Shown in pieces: positions 10,921-22,526 of a DNA stretch of 64,000 nucleotides (positions are counted from its first letter, which is position 1; each line of letters starts with the position of its first letter). The position numbers were made by a program, and so were the translations under genes. Source of the DNA: Helianthus annuus (taxonomy: Eukaryota; Streptophyta; Magnoliopsida; Asterales; Asteraceae); NCBI RefSeq assembly GCF_002127325.2, contig NC_035436.2, forward strand, positions 116,724,233 through 116,788,232, read 5' to 3'. The notes below the pieces were generated by a model. That model was not told where the DNA came from and did not search any database. It saw only the letters and a list, made by a program, of their open reading frames with translations.

Positions 10921-10936
10921 ATCTCGAGGACGAGAT
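10921..10936 (+). other. I1 stem-loop before the polypurine tract
   Basis: Arms ATCTCG and CGAGAT around AGGA, directly after the pol stop codon and seven bases before the polypurine tract. It is the counterpart of ATTTCG/CGAAAT hairpins in I2, I3 and I6. Confidence 0.7.
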
Positions 10937-10943
10937 TTAAATA

Positions 10944-10955
10944 AGGTGGGGAGGA
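10944..10955 (+). other. I1 polypurine tract
   Basis: AGGTGGGGAGGA abuts the 3' LTR start at 10956. It is almost all purine and is the expected plus-strand primer site. Confidence 0.85.
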
Positions 10956-12303
10956 TGTAAGGACTGCCAAAAATGTCCCTAAACGACTCGTAAGTGAAAA
11001 CCCGGACCCTTGAAATCCTAACGTACATGAAAAACCAAGAAAACAAGAAAACTGATCTTCAGGCGGGCCGCGTAAGGGTTGAGCATAGCCTTACGCGGGC
11101 CGCATCAACATGTGTTTGACCGGCTAAGCGTTCCCAGTTCACGTGGCATCCACCTGGCAACCCTACTCGTGACCCAGCAAACCTACACGTAGACTAGGCG
11201 GCCACGCGGGCCGCGTAAAACCTTATTAAATCTTACGCGGGCCGCGTAAGACACAAAATCAGGCTATAAATAGCCTGTGCATGGGGCTTTCATTCTGTTG
11301 TCGAAAACTTTTCACAAAAACGAAGATAGACTGCTTAAAGCTATAATTTCACATAGAGAGGTGCTGCCACGATACCGGGTATTAACTCGATCGCTATTAC
11401 GATTCAATGTCCGATCGATTGGAACTATCCGATGGATGTTTTAGTGCTGCCCACATTAGGGTTATACTTTGTCATTCGTCATGAATTCAATGGATGTTTA
11501 AGTATCGCACTTTGTCATTCGTCGTGAGGGTTTGTATCTCGTGAGTTATCGTAAATGTTGTATTAGTTACTAACCTAGTTCGTGTGCATTGTTGTTTAAA
11601 CTAGGTAATCAGGCTTATCAGTAGGCTAAACTCTTCCCGTATAAACTTGCAATGTGAGTCATTATCTTTTTATCAACAATGTTTTACAATACTCCAAATT
11701 ATTTTCAAAAGTTATAATTACAGGGATTAAGTTGTGGTTATCTTGAATCACTGGCTAGTGGGGTATTGTGCACATTACTAATTTCTCACAGTTAGGCTAA
11801 TCGATCCTAACAGTGATAATCATCACTACTTGGGTGAAAGGACCTAATAGTGGTATGACCATCGTCACACGGCTGTGACACGGCGCCAGATAAAAATAAG
11901 ATAAAGGCCATTGTAATCGCTCTTATGCTGTAATTGATACCTATGTGTCATTTTATGAAAATTGAATGATTCACCAGTATTTCCCCGCTGACAAAATATT
12001 TTTAAAACATGTTTCAGGCGACCTCCTGTGAATCAAGGAAAAGTGCTACGGAGCACTAATCAAGCTTGAAGTGGTGGCTCAGTAAATAAATAAACATGTT
12101 TTGTAAATCAGGATATTTCCTCGGGAAATTCCTCTATTGTAAATTACCGGGTTCATCCCAAGTGATGAAATAAAATAATCGGGCATTTTCAAGTTTAAAA
12201 GATCCTGTTAAAATCTTCCGCTGCTAAATCGAATAATAAATACCACGGGTTTTTCTGCCCCGCGGCTCCTGGACCGGGTAAAACTGGGACGGGGGCCGTG
12301 ACA
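10956..12303 (+). repeat. I1 3' LTR
   Basis: It has the same 1,348-bp length and the same ends as 3361-4708, with scattered substitutions such as CCAT to TCGT in the first 40 bases. Confidence 0.95.
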
Positions 12304-12308
12304 GGTGG
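12304..12308. repeat. target site duplication of I1, right copy (GGTGG)
   Basis: Directly follows the LTR end GTGACA and starts the host RT reading again. Confidence 0.95.
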
Positions 12309-13003
12309 TAACCTTTGTAAGCATCTAAAAAACACTTTAGTCTGAATGTGGCGACGGTGTCGAGTTTTTCATCAATCTCAGGTAACAGAAAACAATCCTT
12401 CGGGCATGCATTGTTTAAGTATGTATAGTCGGTGCTCATTCTCCAGGAATTATCCTTTTTTCCTACCATGACGGGGTTGGAAACCCAAGTCTGATATCGA
12501 ACTTCTCGAATAATTCCGGCATCTAGGAGGCTCTTCACGTCCTTTGCAATTGACTTGGCACGGTCCGGGGCCATGTGCCTTCTTCTTTGTGCTATTGGCT
12601 TAATTGACTCCTTTACGTTTAGCTGGTGTTGTGCCATACATCTGGGGACCCCCTGCATGTCGGAGTGCTACCAGGCAAATACGTCGATCGAGCTGGCAAG
12701 TAGTTCCCATAAGAGCTTTTTTGTTCGCTTTGGTAGTTGGGCTCCAATCGCCACCAACTGCTCTGGAAATTCCGGATTAATCGCCCATAACTCCGTAGTA
12801 ACTTCTGATTTTTGTGCACTTGTTTCTGCCACGTGCCTGACTTCTGCTACAAACGAGCTTGATTCTGACATAATGGTGGCGACCCCAGATTCAGTAGAAA
12901 TTTTATGGCTCCGTGTATTGTGGAACTGATGGCTCCGTGTATTTTGGAACTGATAGCTCCGAGAGCTCGCATTCCTGGTCATCTGAGTATCACATTGTGT
13001 GCG

Positions 13004-13008
13004 GAATT
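13004..13008. repeat. target site duplication of I2, left copy (GAATT)
   Basis: GAATT precedes the first LTR at 13009 and recurs at 24887-24891 after the third LTR. No copy of the repeat flanks the middle LTR. Confidence 0.95.
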
Positions 13009-15368
13009 TGTGACAACCCGAATTTCCAAAGTCAGTATATGTTTGTCACGTGTTTCTGTTTCTTGTGATTCTCTTCTTCATATTCCGTGCACGATAAAAA
13101 TCAGTGAACACTTGTGTCGGTAATGGTTACGCGTATAATATGTTCGAGTAGATATTTATGAGAATGTGTTGGGCCGAACTTAGGGCAGTACTTAGGAGTG
13201 GGCCGTGTATAATTAATAAATTCTGCTATCCCTTGCCTAAGAATGTTCGGCAGCTTTTATTTGGGCTTAAGCCTACCTTGACCGAACCAATGATTGGGCC
13301 ACCGCCCTAACTACCTATTAGATTGCATATATATCCATGTATACGTGAATTGGATATGCACAGGCTTTTAATAAACCCTACCCCCTTTGGAATTGCGGCA
13401 GACGAACGAAACCCCATTCCCCTCGAGTTCTGTGTTCTTTTGTAGTATAAGCAGGTTAGCATGTGTTTGAATTACTTACGTGATATTTTTTTTATTGTAA
13501 ATATGTTTGTGGATTGATGTGTGAATAGAGTAATAATCCATTATGGCCATGAGAGTATGAAGATATTTATTTAACTTTTGTTTAGTCTTGCTCAGTGGTG
13601 TGTAGGTGTTTGATACATGCATTTTCATAGTAATTGAGATGTAGGATAACATGTATTCTAGGATGTTAATCGTGATGCTTAATATATCATAATCAGGGTA
13701 TTAGCTTATGATAATAGAAGTTACTTATACTGATCATATGTATGGGTTTTGTGTGATGTAATTAACGAACATAATATTACTTGATCTCTCTCGGCTATGT
13801 ATAAATTATTGACATATGGTTTTGAATATTGGACGTTATCATATAATAACTATGCATGTGCAATGAACAATGATGTGTCGATAGGCTGCTAATTCACTTT
13901 AGGGATTGTCATGGTAAACATGATTCAGATCAATGGTAGTTCATAACTTAATTAAGGGTAAAAGTTATAATAGTAATAACTGTTCAAACGTAGTTCTAAT
14001 CGGTTGGTTAAAAGCATGAAAAGAATGACATGTTAATTCATCCTTGTCTTGATTTAATTATATATATAGCTGCTATAGTGATGTTGGTGATATATGTAAA
14101 ATAAATAGAACCTTTGGTTGTGCATAGCAGCATGATAAGTAGGGTATAAAAATTCATAATATGTTAAACTTAAGATGAAACAATGTTGTGGGTAATTATC
14201 GTTGAATTGTACTATACGCGAGTGGGTCAGGGGGTTGATATAGAAACCGCACATGGCTTGCGGGCCGGGACGGGTTTGGGCCCGGGTCTCGCACGTCGGG
14301 TTCCAGGACAACGAATGGTACGTGAAGACGCACCTTGTTTATATGATTGAGGCGAGACGTTATTAAAATGATTGAAACACGGTATGAGAAGTATAGCTCT
14401 TTAGGGGTAGCACCCAGTACATTAGTGATGGGGTTTCGTGCCTGATTAATTGATATGCCATGCGTAGTGATAAATGTCGACATTGGTATTCATGTGCACT
14501 AGCTGATAAATAAATGTGAAGTGATACATGTTGTGTTGGTATACAAACTGATCGTTATGTGTAACAATCATAGGGCTTGATAGACCACTGTTGTTAAACG
14601 AGTAATAACTTCTACCGAGCAAACCCAAGGTGAGTTCATCTTTCTTGAGCATGCGTCCCGGTGGTTGGGACAGTCAGTGGGTATCCTTGGGAGGGATAAG
14701 TCTTTGGGTAAAAACGGGAATGTTGGATAATATACTCTTCCTATCACCTTTAAAGTCCCTCCGTGTTGTTTGGTTACCTGGAAGGTAACATGGTATTAGT
14801 TAGTAGCGCTACTTAGGTTTGGCAACCTCACCCCATTCCTGGGAGGACGGGTGTTGAACTAATGACCTAGTCATGACCAATGCTTTGATAGGAGCATTGG
14901 AGAAAGGGCAAAATAATCAGAAGCCGTCTTGTATTGGGGTATTATCAACATCGTTTTCAAAATGGTATTCAATGAACTGGATTAAACACTTGGTAACTAA
15001 CGTTTTCGTAAAACTATGAACTCACCAGCATTGTCTGATACACTTGTTGCATGCTCGCAGGTCGTTAGATATCTTGGATTTGGGAACTTGCTGTCTGGAT
15101 TAGCCGAAGTGGTCATGGGTCGACTGGAAGGATTTATGTGATTGATTTCTTGATATTATACTTTGGTTTTAAAACAGTTTAACTTGGTTTACTATTTGCT
15201 TCCGCTGAACATGTTGGTTTTCATTTAAACTCGTTGATGGTATTTTTCATTAATAATTAAGGATTTTATTTTGAAACTTGTACACGTTCAATGTGATTAG
15301 TGGCTCATTGCTGGTACGTCACACGCCTAACAGGGACATTCCCTATGTGGTAATTTGGGGGTGTGACA
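13009..15368 (+). repeat. I2 LTR 1
   Basis: It starts TGTGACAACCCG and ends GGGGGTGTGACA. It differs from LTR 2 and LTR 3 at 13053 (T here, G in both others). Confidence 0.95.
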
Positions 15369-15371
15369 GTT

Positions 15372-15385
15372 TGGTATCAGAGCCA
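15372..15385 (+). other. I2 primer-binding site, copy 1
   Basis: TGGTATCAGAGCCA starts four bases after LTR 1. It matches initiator tRNA-Met. Confidence 0.9.
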
Positions 15386-15731
15386 CTGGTTATAGTGAAC
15401 TTGGTTTTAAAACGTTTTTATAAAACCAGACTATAACCGAACAGTTCCGAAATCGACCATGACACTCAGCTCCAGACTGCAAGGTTCGTTTCTCATTTAC
15501 TATTGCATAGTATATCTAGTGTACACTTATGTATAACATTACACGTGAATGCACACTTGGCACAACAGTATGAGCACTTATGTTACCAACCCCTGTTATG
15601 TGAACTGTTAGTATGACGCTACCCTTCGACTATTGTGATTCTTGATCCTGTAAAACCTTTTGTTTGCTATTTGAATGTGGGGAACCTTTTAGCGCAAGTT
15701 AAGAGGCACTGAGATCAGCATGCAAATCGCC

Positions 15732-15761
15732 TTATTATTATGGGTGCACACATAATAATAA
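15732..15761 (+). other. I2 leader stem-loop with GTGCAC loop, copy 1
   Basis: A perfect 11-bp stem (15732-15742 with 15751-15761) closes the 8-base loop GGTGCACA. The loop holds the self-complementary GTGCAC between purines. It lies about 360 bases after the primer site, where retroviral genomes have their dimerisation hairpin. Confidence 0.7.
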
Positions 15762-16721
15762 CGTGAGGTGCATGTGAGTCCCAGTGAGGCTTAACGAGTG
15801 TGAAAAGGGTTCCGCTCGGCTAGTTGGTGTTATGTTAGAACTCAGCAGTCTATAGGAGTCATAGCAGTGATTGTCTCCTACTCGAACATGATCTTTTCAC
15901 CCCTTTTTGAATCCTTACGAATCTCGATGCTATTGAGTATCACCTGATCACACATCTGAACGCCTAGCGAACTGTGTAGAATGTTAGGTGCTAGTATGAA
16001 CGTCCCTGAGTTGGATAGCTTAGCGTCAAATGATTGGACTATACTTTCCTCACTTATCTTTGTTTGCTGGAACTTAGCGTGTTGACGCCTTAGATCCCGA
16101 AGTGCGATCACTTCTACAACACTCTCGCGACATACCGTGTATTACTCAGTCAACTTGCAAGGACGATGGATAAGAGGGTAAACGTAGTACCCTACCGACT
16201 TCAGCATTTGAACGACCCTAGTTGCCGACAACAAACAATAGCGATTTGACCTCAATCGAATCCTTAACTCTAGCCAGAGACTCATGGGAGTCGACTCTTA
16301 CGAACCAATCAGGACAAAATCGATGACGATTGACTGTAGAGCGGACTGTGTAACCGCCCGCACCATGAGTAGCGTCTTAAGACGTGGCACGGAATACGAA
16401 AAGATGTACCCTGTTGGTGAAATGTCACAGGACCCCGTTACAAGCCGCGACATTAAGGGCAACAAGCACGGCGACATTGAAGCGCTTGTAATCGTAGCTT
16501 ACAGTATGAGGACGAAGGTGCCTACGGCATGGATTGGCAGTTGTTAAATCAAGACGACACATAACCAAAGGAACGACGACGGTACTGGAAATCCTCGTAG
16601 CGAAAACAACAAACATTGGGAACGATGCTCATGGAAGGACATTTAGAATGGCATAGGCTATACCAGGCGTAATAGCAACACGATAGCTTGGATAGGATGC
16701 AAACTCGACCTTGGGGGACAG

Positions 16722-16961
16722 GTGTTCGACATCGACCTTCCTTCTACTACCCCTGATGGTTACAATGCAGTAGTTAGTGTGGATTGGTTATTCAGAAATC
16801 ACGCAGACATACCATGTGAGGAGAAAATTTTGTGTGGAGAATCGTTATTTGTTCTAAAGCAACAGAGTGGTGCAAAGGTTATCACTTGGGTTATCATTGA
16901 TGGACTCAAGTTACCGGTACACATTCTTGCAATCAAGAAAGTTGACGAGTCTTCACAGTAG
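16722..16961 (+). pseudogene. I2 protease remnant, copy 1
   Basis: The 79-codon reading is a worn copy of the end of a gypsy protease and linker: FDIDLPSTTP, then NAVVSVDWLFRNHADIPCEEKI, which matches the family pattern [22 protein letters not shown]. The active-site Asp-Ser-Gly box is missing. Not functional. Confidence 0.7.
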
Positions 16962-17139
16962 TGAATATTCCTCTGAGAGAGGCGGCTTTTAGGTGCGAGG
17001 TGCCAACTCCTGTTACCTCTGTATTTGATCTATGCATTATTTATGTCAGGCAATACACAACACCCTTGGCTCACGTCAGGACCAGAGCATTGCTTATCGC
17101 CGTTGGGCAAACGATCAGAGAAAACGAACTCTCCTGGCA

Positions 17140-17520
17140 CTCGAAGACATGCGGCGAGCATGTGTGTGACCGACTTTGGTGTGAATGGGAAGGACTCTTA
17201 CCTATGGTTGAGTACTACTGCGGCAGTTATCACCTTGGTAACCAGACAGCTCTGTTAAGGCATTATATAGACAATAATGCCAACCTTCTTGTTAGACTGA
17301 GATGGTTGACAACTTAATTACTGGCCCAGGACTGGTACTCGAAACCCTTGGAAAGGTAGTTTGGATCGGGATTCGATTGGCGGCAACGTGTGACTGCCAG
17401 GACAGCTGATAAACCTGGGAAACGCTGGAAGGTCGCTGTAGGCGATCGAATCGTGGTGAAAGTCTCACCCTGGGAGGGTGTGGGATGCTTGGGGAAGCAT
17501 GGCGAGCTTAACTGACATCT
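17140..17520 (+). pseudogene. I2 integrase remnant, copy 1
   Basis: Across shifting frames one can read LEDM-RACV-DFG near 17140-17180, then a decayed [12 protein letters not shown] equivalent (LPMVEYYCGSYH) near 17200-17235, then AVGDRIVVKVSPWEGV near 17435-17480 and GKHGELN. These are the C-terminal half of a gypsy integrase in correct order, with frameshifts and stops. Not functional. Confidence 0.7.
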
Positions 17521-17731
17521 GATGAAACACGTGCGATACCTTTACTGGAGAATTTATCGAACACATGGACTAGGAAGTCAAGGTTCGACTAACATAGTCA
17601 TATCCCGATTGTAAGAGTTCGTTGGAACTCAAGACGTAGACCAGAGTTCACATAGGCAACGCAATGGTCGGAGTAAACTCTAGGATCCGCAATTATCTAA
17701 ACGATTGTGTCAACGTCTGTTATCATTGGCG

Positions 17732-17748
17732 AATTTCGGGACGAAATT
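17732..17748 (+). other. I2 stem-loop before the polypurine tract, copy 1
   Basis: Arms AATTTCG and CGAAATT around GGA, seven bases before the polypurine tract AAGTTGGGGATGA (17755-17767), which abuts LTR 2. Confidence 0.7.
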
Positions 17749-17754
17749 TCTTTC

Positions 17755-17767
17755 AAGTTGGGGATGA
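17755..17767 (+). other. I2 polypurine tract, copy 1
   Basis: AAGTTGGGGATGA lies directly before the middle LTR. It is purine-rich with three T residues. Confidence 0.7.
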
Positions 17768-20127
17768 TGTGACAACCCGAATTTCCAAAGTCAGTATATG
17801 TTTGTCACGTGGTTCTGTTTCTTGTGATTCTCTTCTTCATATTCCGTGCACGATAAAAATCAGTGAACACTTGTGTCGGTAATGGTTACGCGTATAATAT
17901 GTTCGAGTAGATATTTATGAGAATGTGTTGGGCCGAACTTAGGGCAGTACTTAGGAGTGGGCCGTGTATAATTAATAAATTCTGCTATCCCTTGCCTAAG
18001 AATGTTCGGCAGCTTTTATTTGGGCTTAAGCCTACCTTGACCGAACCAATGATTGGGCCACCGCCCTAACTACCTATTAGATTGCATATATATCCATGTA
18101 TACGTGAATTGGATATGCACAGGCTTTTAATAAACCCTACCCCCTTTGGAATTGCGGCAGACGAACGAAACCCCATTCCCCTCGAGTTCTGTGTTCTTTT
18201 GTAGTATAAGCAGGTTAGCATGTGTTTGAATTACTTACGTGATATTTTTTTTATTGTAAATATGTTTGTGGATTGATGTGTGAATAGAGTAATAATCCAT
18301 TATGGCCATGAGAGTATGAAGATATTTATTTAACTTTTGTTTAGTCTTGCTCAGTGGTGTGTAGGTGTTTGATACATGCATTTTCATAGTAATTGAGATG
18401 TAGGATAACATGTATTCTAGGATGTTAATCGTGATGCTTAATATATCATAATCAGGGTATTAGCTTATGATAATAGAAGTTACTTATACTGATCATATGT
18501 ATGGGTTTTGTGTGATGTAATTAACGAACATAATATTACTTGATCTCTCTCGGCTATGTATAAATTATTGACATATGGTTTTGAATATTGGACGTTATCA
18601 TATAATAACTATGCATGTGCAATGAACAATGATGTGTCGATAGGCTGCTAATTCACTTTAGGGATTGTCATGGTAAACATGATTCAGATCAATGGTAGTT
18701 CATAACTTAATTAAGGGTAAAAGTTATAATAGTAATAACTGTTCAAACGTAGTTCTAATCGGTTGGTTAAAAGCATGAAAAGAATGACATGTTAATTCAT
18801 CCTTGTCTTGATTTAATTATATATATAGCTGCTATAGTGATGTTGGTGATATATGTAAAATAAATAGAACCTTTGGTTGTGCATAGCAGCATGATAAGTA
18901 GGGTATAAAAATTCATAATATGTTAAACTTAAGATGAAACAATGTTGTGGGTAATTATCGTTGAATTGTACTATACGCGAGTGGGTCAGGGGGTTGATAT
19001 AGAAACCGCACATGGCTTGCGGGCCGGGACGGGTTTGGGCCCGGGTCTCGCACGTCGGGTTCCAGGACAACGAATGGTACGTGAAGACGCACCTTGTTTA
19101 TATGATTGAGGCGAGACGTTATTAAAATGATTGAAACACGGTATGAGAAGTATAGCTCTTTAGGGGTAGCACCCAGTACATTAGTGATGGGGTTTCGTGC
19201 CTGATTAATTGATATGCCATGCGTAGTGATAAATGTCGACATTGGTATTCATGTGCACTAGCTGATAAATAAATGTGAAGTGATACATGTTGTGTTGGTA
19301 TACAAACTGATCGTTATGTGTAACAATCATAGGGCTTGATAGACCACTGTTGTTAAACGAGTAATAACTTCTACCGAGCAAACCCAAGGTGAGTTCATCT
19401 TTCTTGAGCATGCGTCCCGGTGGTTGGGACAGTCAGTGGGTATCCTTGGGAGGGATAAGTCTTTGGGTAAAAACGGGAATGTTGGATAATATACTCTTCC
19501 TATCACCTTTAAAGTCCCTCCGTGTTGTTTGGTTACCTGGAAGGTAACATGGTATTAGTTAGTAGCGCTACTTAGGTTTGGCAACCTCACCCCATTCCTG
19601 GGAGGACGGGTGTTGAACTAATGACCTAGTCATGACCAATGCTTTGATAGGAGCATTGGAGAAAGGGCAAAATAATCAGAAGCCGTCTTGTATTGGGGTA
19701 TTATCAACATCGTTTTCAAAATGGTATTCAATGAACTGGATTAAACACTTGGTAACTAACGTTTTCGTAAAACTATGAACTCACCAGCATTGTCTGATAC
19801 ACTTGTTGCATGCTCGCAGGTCGTTAGATATCTTGGATTTGGGAACTTGCTGTCTGGATTAGCCGAAGTGGTCATGGGTCGACTGGAAGGATTTATGTGA
19901 TTGATTTCTTGATATTATACTTTGGTTTTAAAACAGTTTAACTTGGTTTACTATTTGCTTCCGCTGAACATGTTGGTTTTCATTTAAACTCGTTGATGGT
20001 ATTTTTCATTAATAATTAAGGATTTTATTTTGAAACTTGTACACGTTCAATGTGATTAGTGGCTCATTGCTGGTACGTCACACGCCTAACAGGGACATTC
20101 CCTATGTGGTAATTTGGGGGTGTGACA
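17768..20127 (+). repeat. I2 LTR 2 (shared middle LTR)
   Basis: At offset 45 it matches LTR 3 (G at 17812). At offsets 1010, 1827 and 2092 it matches LTR 1. This is the mosaic expected if it formed by crossing over between a 3' LTR and a 5' LTR. Confidence 0.95.
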
Positions 20128-20130
20128 GTT

Positions 20131-20144
20131 TGGTATCAGAGCCA
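20131..20144 (+). other. I2 primer-binding site, copy 2
   Basis: TGGTATCAGAGCCA after the middle LTR. Confidence 0.9.
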
Positions 20145-20490
20145 CTGGTTATAGTGAACTTGGTTTTAAAACGTTTTTATAAAACCAGACTATAACCGAA
20201 CAGTTCCGAAATCGACCATGACACTCAGCTCCAGACTGCAAGGTTCGTTTCTCATTTACTATTGCATAGTATATCTAGTGTACACTTATGTATAACATTA
20301 CACGTGAATGCACACTTGGCACAACAGTATGAGCACTTATGTTACCAACCCCTGTTATGTGAACTGTTAGTATGACGCTACCCTTCGACTATTGTGATTC
20401 TTGATCCTGTAAAACCTTTTGTTTGCTATTTGAATGTGGGGAACCTTTTAGCGCAAGTTAAGAGGCACTGAGATCAGCATGCAAATCGCC

Positions 20491-20520
20491 TTATTATTAT
20501 GGGTGCACACATAATAATAA
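20491..20520 (+). other. I2 leader stem-loop with GTGCAC loop, copy 2
   Basis: Same 11-bp stem and GGTGCACA loop as at 15732-15761. Confidence 0.7.
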
Positions 20521-21480
20521 CGTGAGGTGCATGTGAGTCCCAGTGAGGCTTAACGAGTGTGAAAAGGGTTCCGCTCGGCTAGTTGGTGTTATGTTAGAAC
20601 TCAGCAGTCTATAGGAGTCATAGCAGTGATTGTCTCCTACTCGAACATGATCTTTTCACCCCTTTTTGAATCCTTACGAATCTCGATGCTATTGAGTATC
20701 ACCTGATCACACATCTGAACGCCTAGCGAACTGTGTAGAATGTTAGGTGCTAGTATGAACGTCCCTGAGTTGGATAGCTTAGCGTCAAATGATTGGACTA
20801 TACTTTCCTCACTTATCTTTGTTTGCTGGAACTTAGCGTGTTGACGCCTTAGATCCCGAAGTGCGATCACTTCTACAACACTCTCGCGACATACCGTGTA
20901 TTACTCAGTCAACTTGCAAGGACGATGGATAAGAGGGTAAACGTAGTACCCTACCGACTTCAGCATTTGAACGACCCTAGTTGCCGACAACAAACAATAG
21001 CGATTTGACCTCAATCGAATCCTTAACTCTAGCCAGAGACTCATGGGAGTCGACTCTTACGAACCAATCAGGACAAAATCGATGACGATTGACTGTAGAG
21101 CGGACTGTGTAACCGCCCGCACCATGAGTAGCGTCTTAAGACGTGGCACGGAATACGAAAAGATGTACCCTGTTGGTGAAATGTCACAGGACCCCGTTAC
21201 AAGCCGCGACATTAAGGGCAACAAGCACGGCGACATTGAAGCGCTTGTAATCGTAGCTTACAGTATGAGGACGAAGGTGCCTACGGCATGGATTGGCAGT
21301 TGTTAAATCAAGACGACACATAACCAAAGGAACGACGACGGTACTGGAAATCCTCGTAGCGAAAACAACAAACATTGGGAACGATGCTCATGGAAGGACA
21401 TTTAGAATGGCATAGGCTATACCAGGCGTAATAGCAACACGATAGCTTGGATAGGATGCAAACTCGACCTTGGGGGACAG

Positions 21481-21720
21481 GTGTTCGACATCGACCTTCC
21501 TTCTACTACCCCTGATGGTTACAATGCAGTAGTTAGTGTGGATTGGTTATTCAGAAATCACGCAGACATACCATGTGAGGAGAAAATTTTGTGTGGAGAA
21601 TCGTTATTTGTTCTAAAGCAACAGAGTGGTGCAAAGGTTATCACTTGGGTTATCATTGATGGACTCAAGTTACCGGTACACATTCTTGCAATCAAGAAAG
21701 TTGACGAGTCTTCACAGTAG
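21481..21720 (+). pseudogene. I2 protease remnant, copy 2
   Basis: Identical to the remnant at 16722-16961; same reading of a worn gypsy protease tail. Confidence 0.7.
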
Positions 21721-21898
21721 TGAATATTCCTCTGAGAGAGGCGGCTTTTAGGTGCGAGGTGCCAACTCCTGTTACCTCTGTATTTGATCTATGCATTATT
21801 TATGTCAGGCAATACACAACACCCTTGGCTCACGTCAGGACCAGAGCATTGCTTATCGCCGTTGGGCAAACGATCAGAGAAAACGAACTCTCCTGGCA

Positions 21899-22279
21899 CT
21901 CGAAGACATGCGGCGAGCATGTGTGTGACCGACTTTGGTGTGAATGGGAAGGACTCTTACCTATGGTTGAGTACTACTGCGGCAGTTATCACCTTGGTAA
22001 CCAGACAGCTCTGTTAAGGCATTATATAGACAATAATGCCAACCTTCTTGTTAGACTGAGATGGTTGACAACTTAATTACTGGCCCAGGACTGGTACTCG
22101 AAACCCTTGGAAAGGTAGTTTGGATCGGGATTCGATTGGCGGCAACGTGTGACTGCCAGGACAGCTGATAAACCTGGGAAACGCTGGAAGGTCGCTGTAG
22201 GCGATCGAATCGTGGTGAAAGTCTCACCCTGGGAGGGTGTGGGATGCTTGGGGAAGCATGGCGAGCTTAACTGACATCT
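21899..22279 (+). pseudogene. I2 integrase remnant, copy 2
   Basis: Identical to the remnant at 17140-17520; same shifted frames and stops. Confidence 0.7.
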
Positions 22280-22490
22280 GATGAAACACGTGCGATACCT
22301 TTACTGGAGAATTTATCGAACACATGGACTAGGAAGTCAAGGTTCGACTAACATAGTCATATCCCGATTGTAAGAGTTCGTTGGAACTCAAGACGTAGAC
22401 CAGAGTTCACATAGGCAACGCAATGGTCGGAGTAAACTCTAGGATCCGCAATTATCTAAACGATTGTGTCAACGTCTGTTATCATTGGCG

Positions 22491-22526
22491 AATTTCGGGA
22501 CGAAATTTCTTTCAAGTTGGGGATGA
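22491..22526 (+). other. I2 stem-loop and polypurine tract, copy 2
   Basis: Stem-loop 22491-22507 (AATTTCG, GGA, CGAAATT) and tract 22514-22526, abutting LTR 3. Confidence 0.7.

Larger units (their letters stand above)
3361..12303 (+). mobile_element. I1: full-length Ty3/gypsy (chromovirus-type) element with two pre-gag ORFs
   Basis: The element is 8,943 bp long with two 1,348-bp LTRs, a tRNA-Met primer site, two related small ORFs, gag, protease-RT-RNase H-integrase and a polypurine tract. It is inserted in the minus-strand RT of the host element with target repeat GGTGG. Gag and pol carry several stops and frameshifts, so it is not autonomous now. The two LTRs differ at scattered sites, about ten in the first 200 bp and fewer later, so the insertion is not very recent. 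Confidence 0.95.
12304..13008 (-). pseudogene. host element pol: protease end and RT N-terminal part
   Basis: The minus strand from 13008 encodes the conserved WAINPEFPEQ and IGAQLPK region, then FAW, an in-frame TAG, then MQGVPRCMAQHQLNV and a long RT segment with RRRHMAPDRA, LLDAGIIREV, NPVMVGKKDN and WRMSTDYTYLN. It breaks at FLDAYKGYH, exactly where the I1 target repeat lies, and the same protein continues at 3355. Two or three copies of a 24-bp unit near 12905-12955 give an SHQFHNTR-type repeat. A frameshift and a TGA lie near the I2 junction. Tat/Retand-type. Dead. Confidence 0.85.
15369..17767 (+). repeat. I2 internal region, copy 1
   Basis: Primer site, leader with a kissing-loop-type hairpin, then degenerate former coding sequence. 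An 87-codon ORF at 16284-16547 has no family I recognise. Minus-strand ORFs here look like chance. Protease and integrase scraps are listed separately. No RT catalytic box was found, so RT and RNase H seem to be deleted. Confidence 0.9.
20128..22526 (+). repeat. I2 internal region, copy 2
   Basis: A copy of 15369-17767, identical as far as I could compare. It repeats the primer site (20131-20144), the hairpin (20491-20520), the protease and integrase scraps, the pre-tract stem-loop (22491-22507) and the polypurine tract (22514-22526). Confidence 0.95.

Noticed and set aside
15372..15385. tRNA-Met gene
   Set aside because: Only the 14-base primer site is present in each element; there is no tRNA body.
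16284..16547. 87-codon ORF in the I2 internal region (copy at 21043-21306) as a new gene
   Set aside because: It lies where gag or nucleocapsid remnants would be in a decayed element and shows no ordered features; I mention it only within the internal region.
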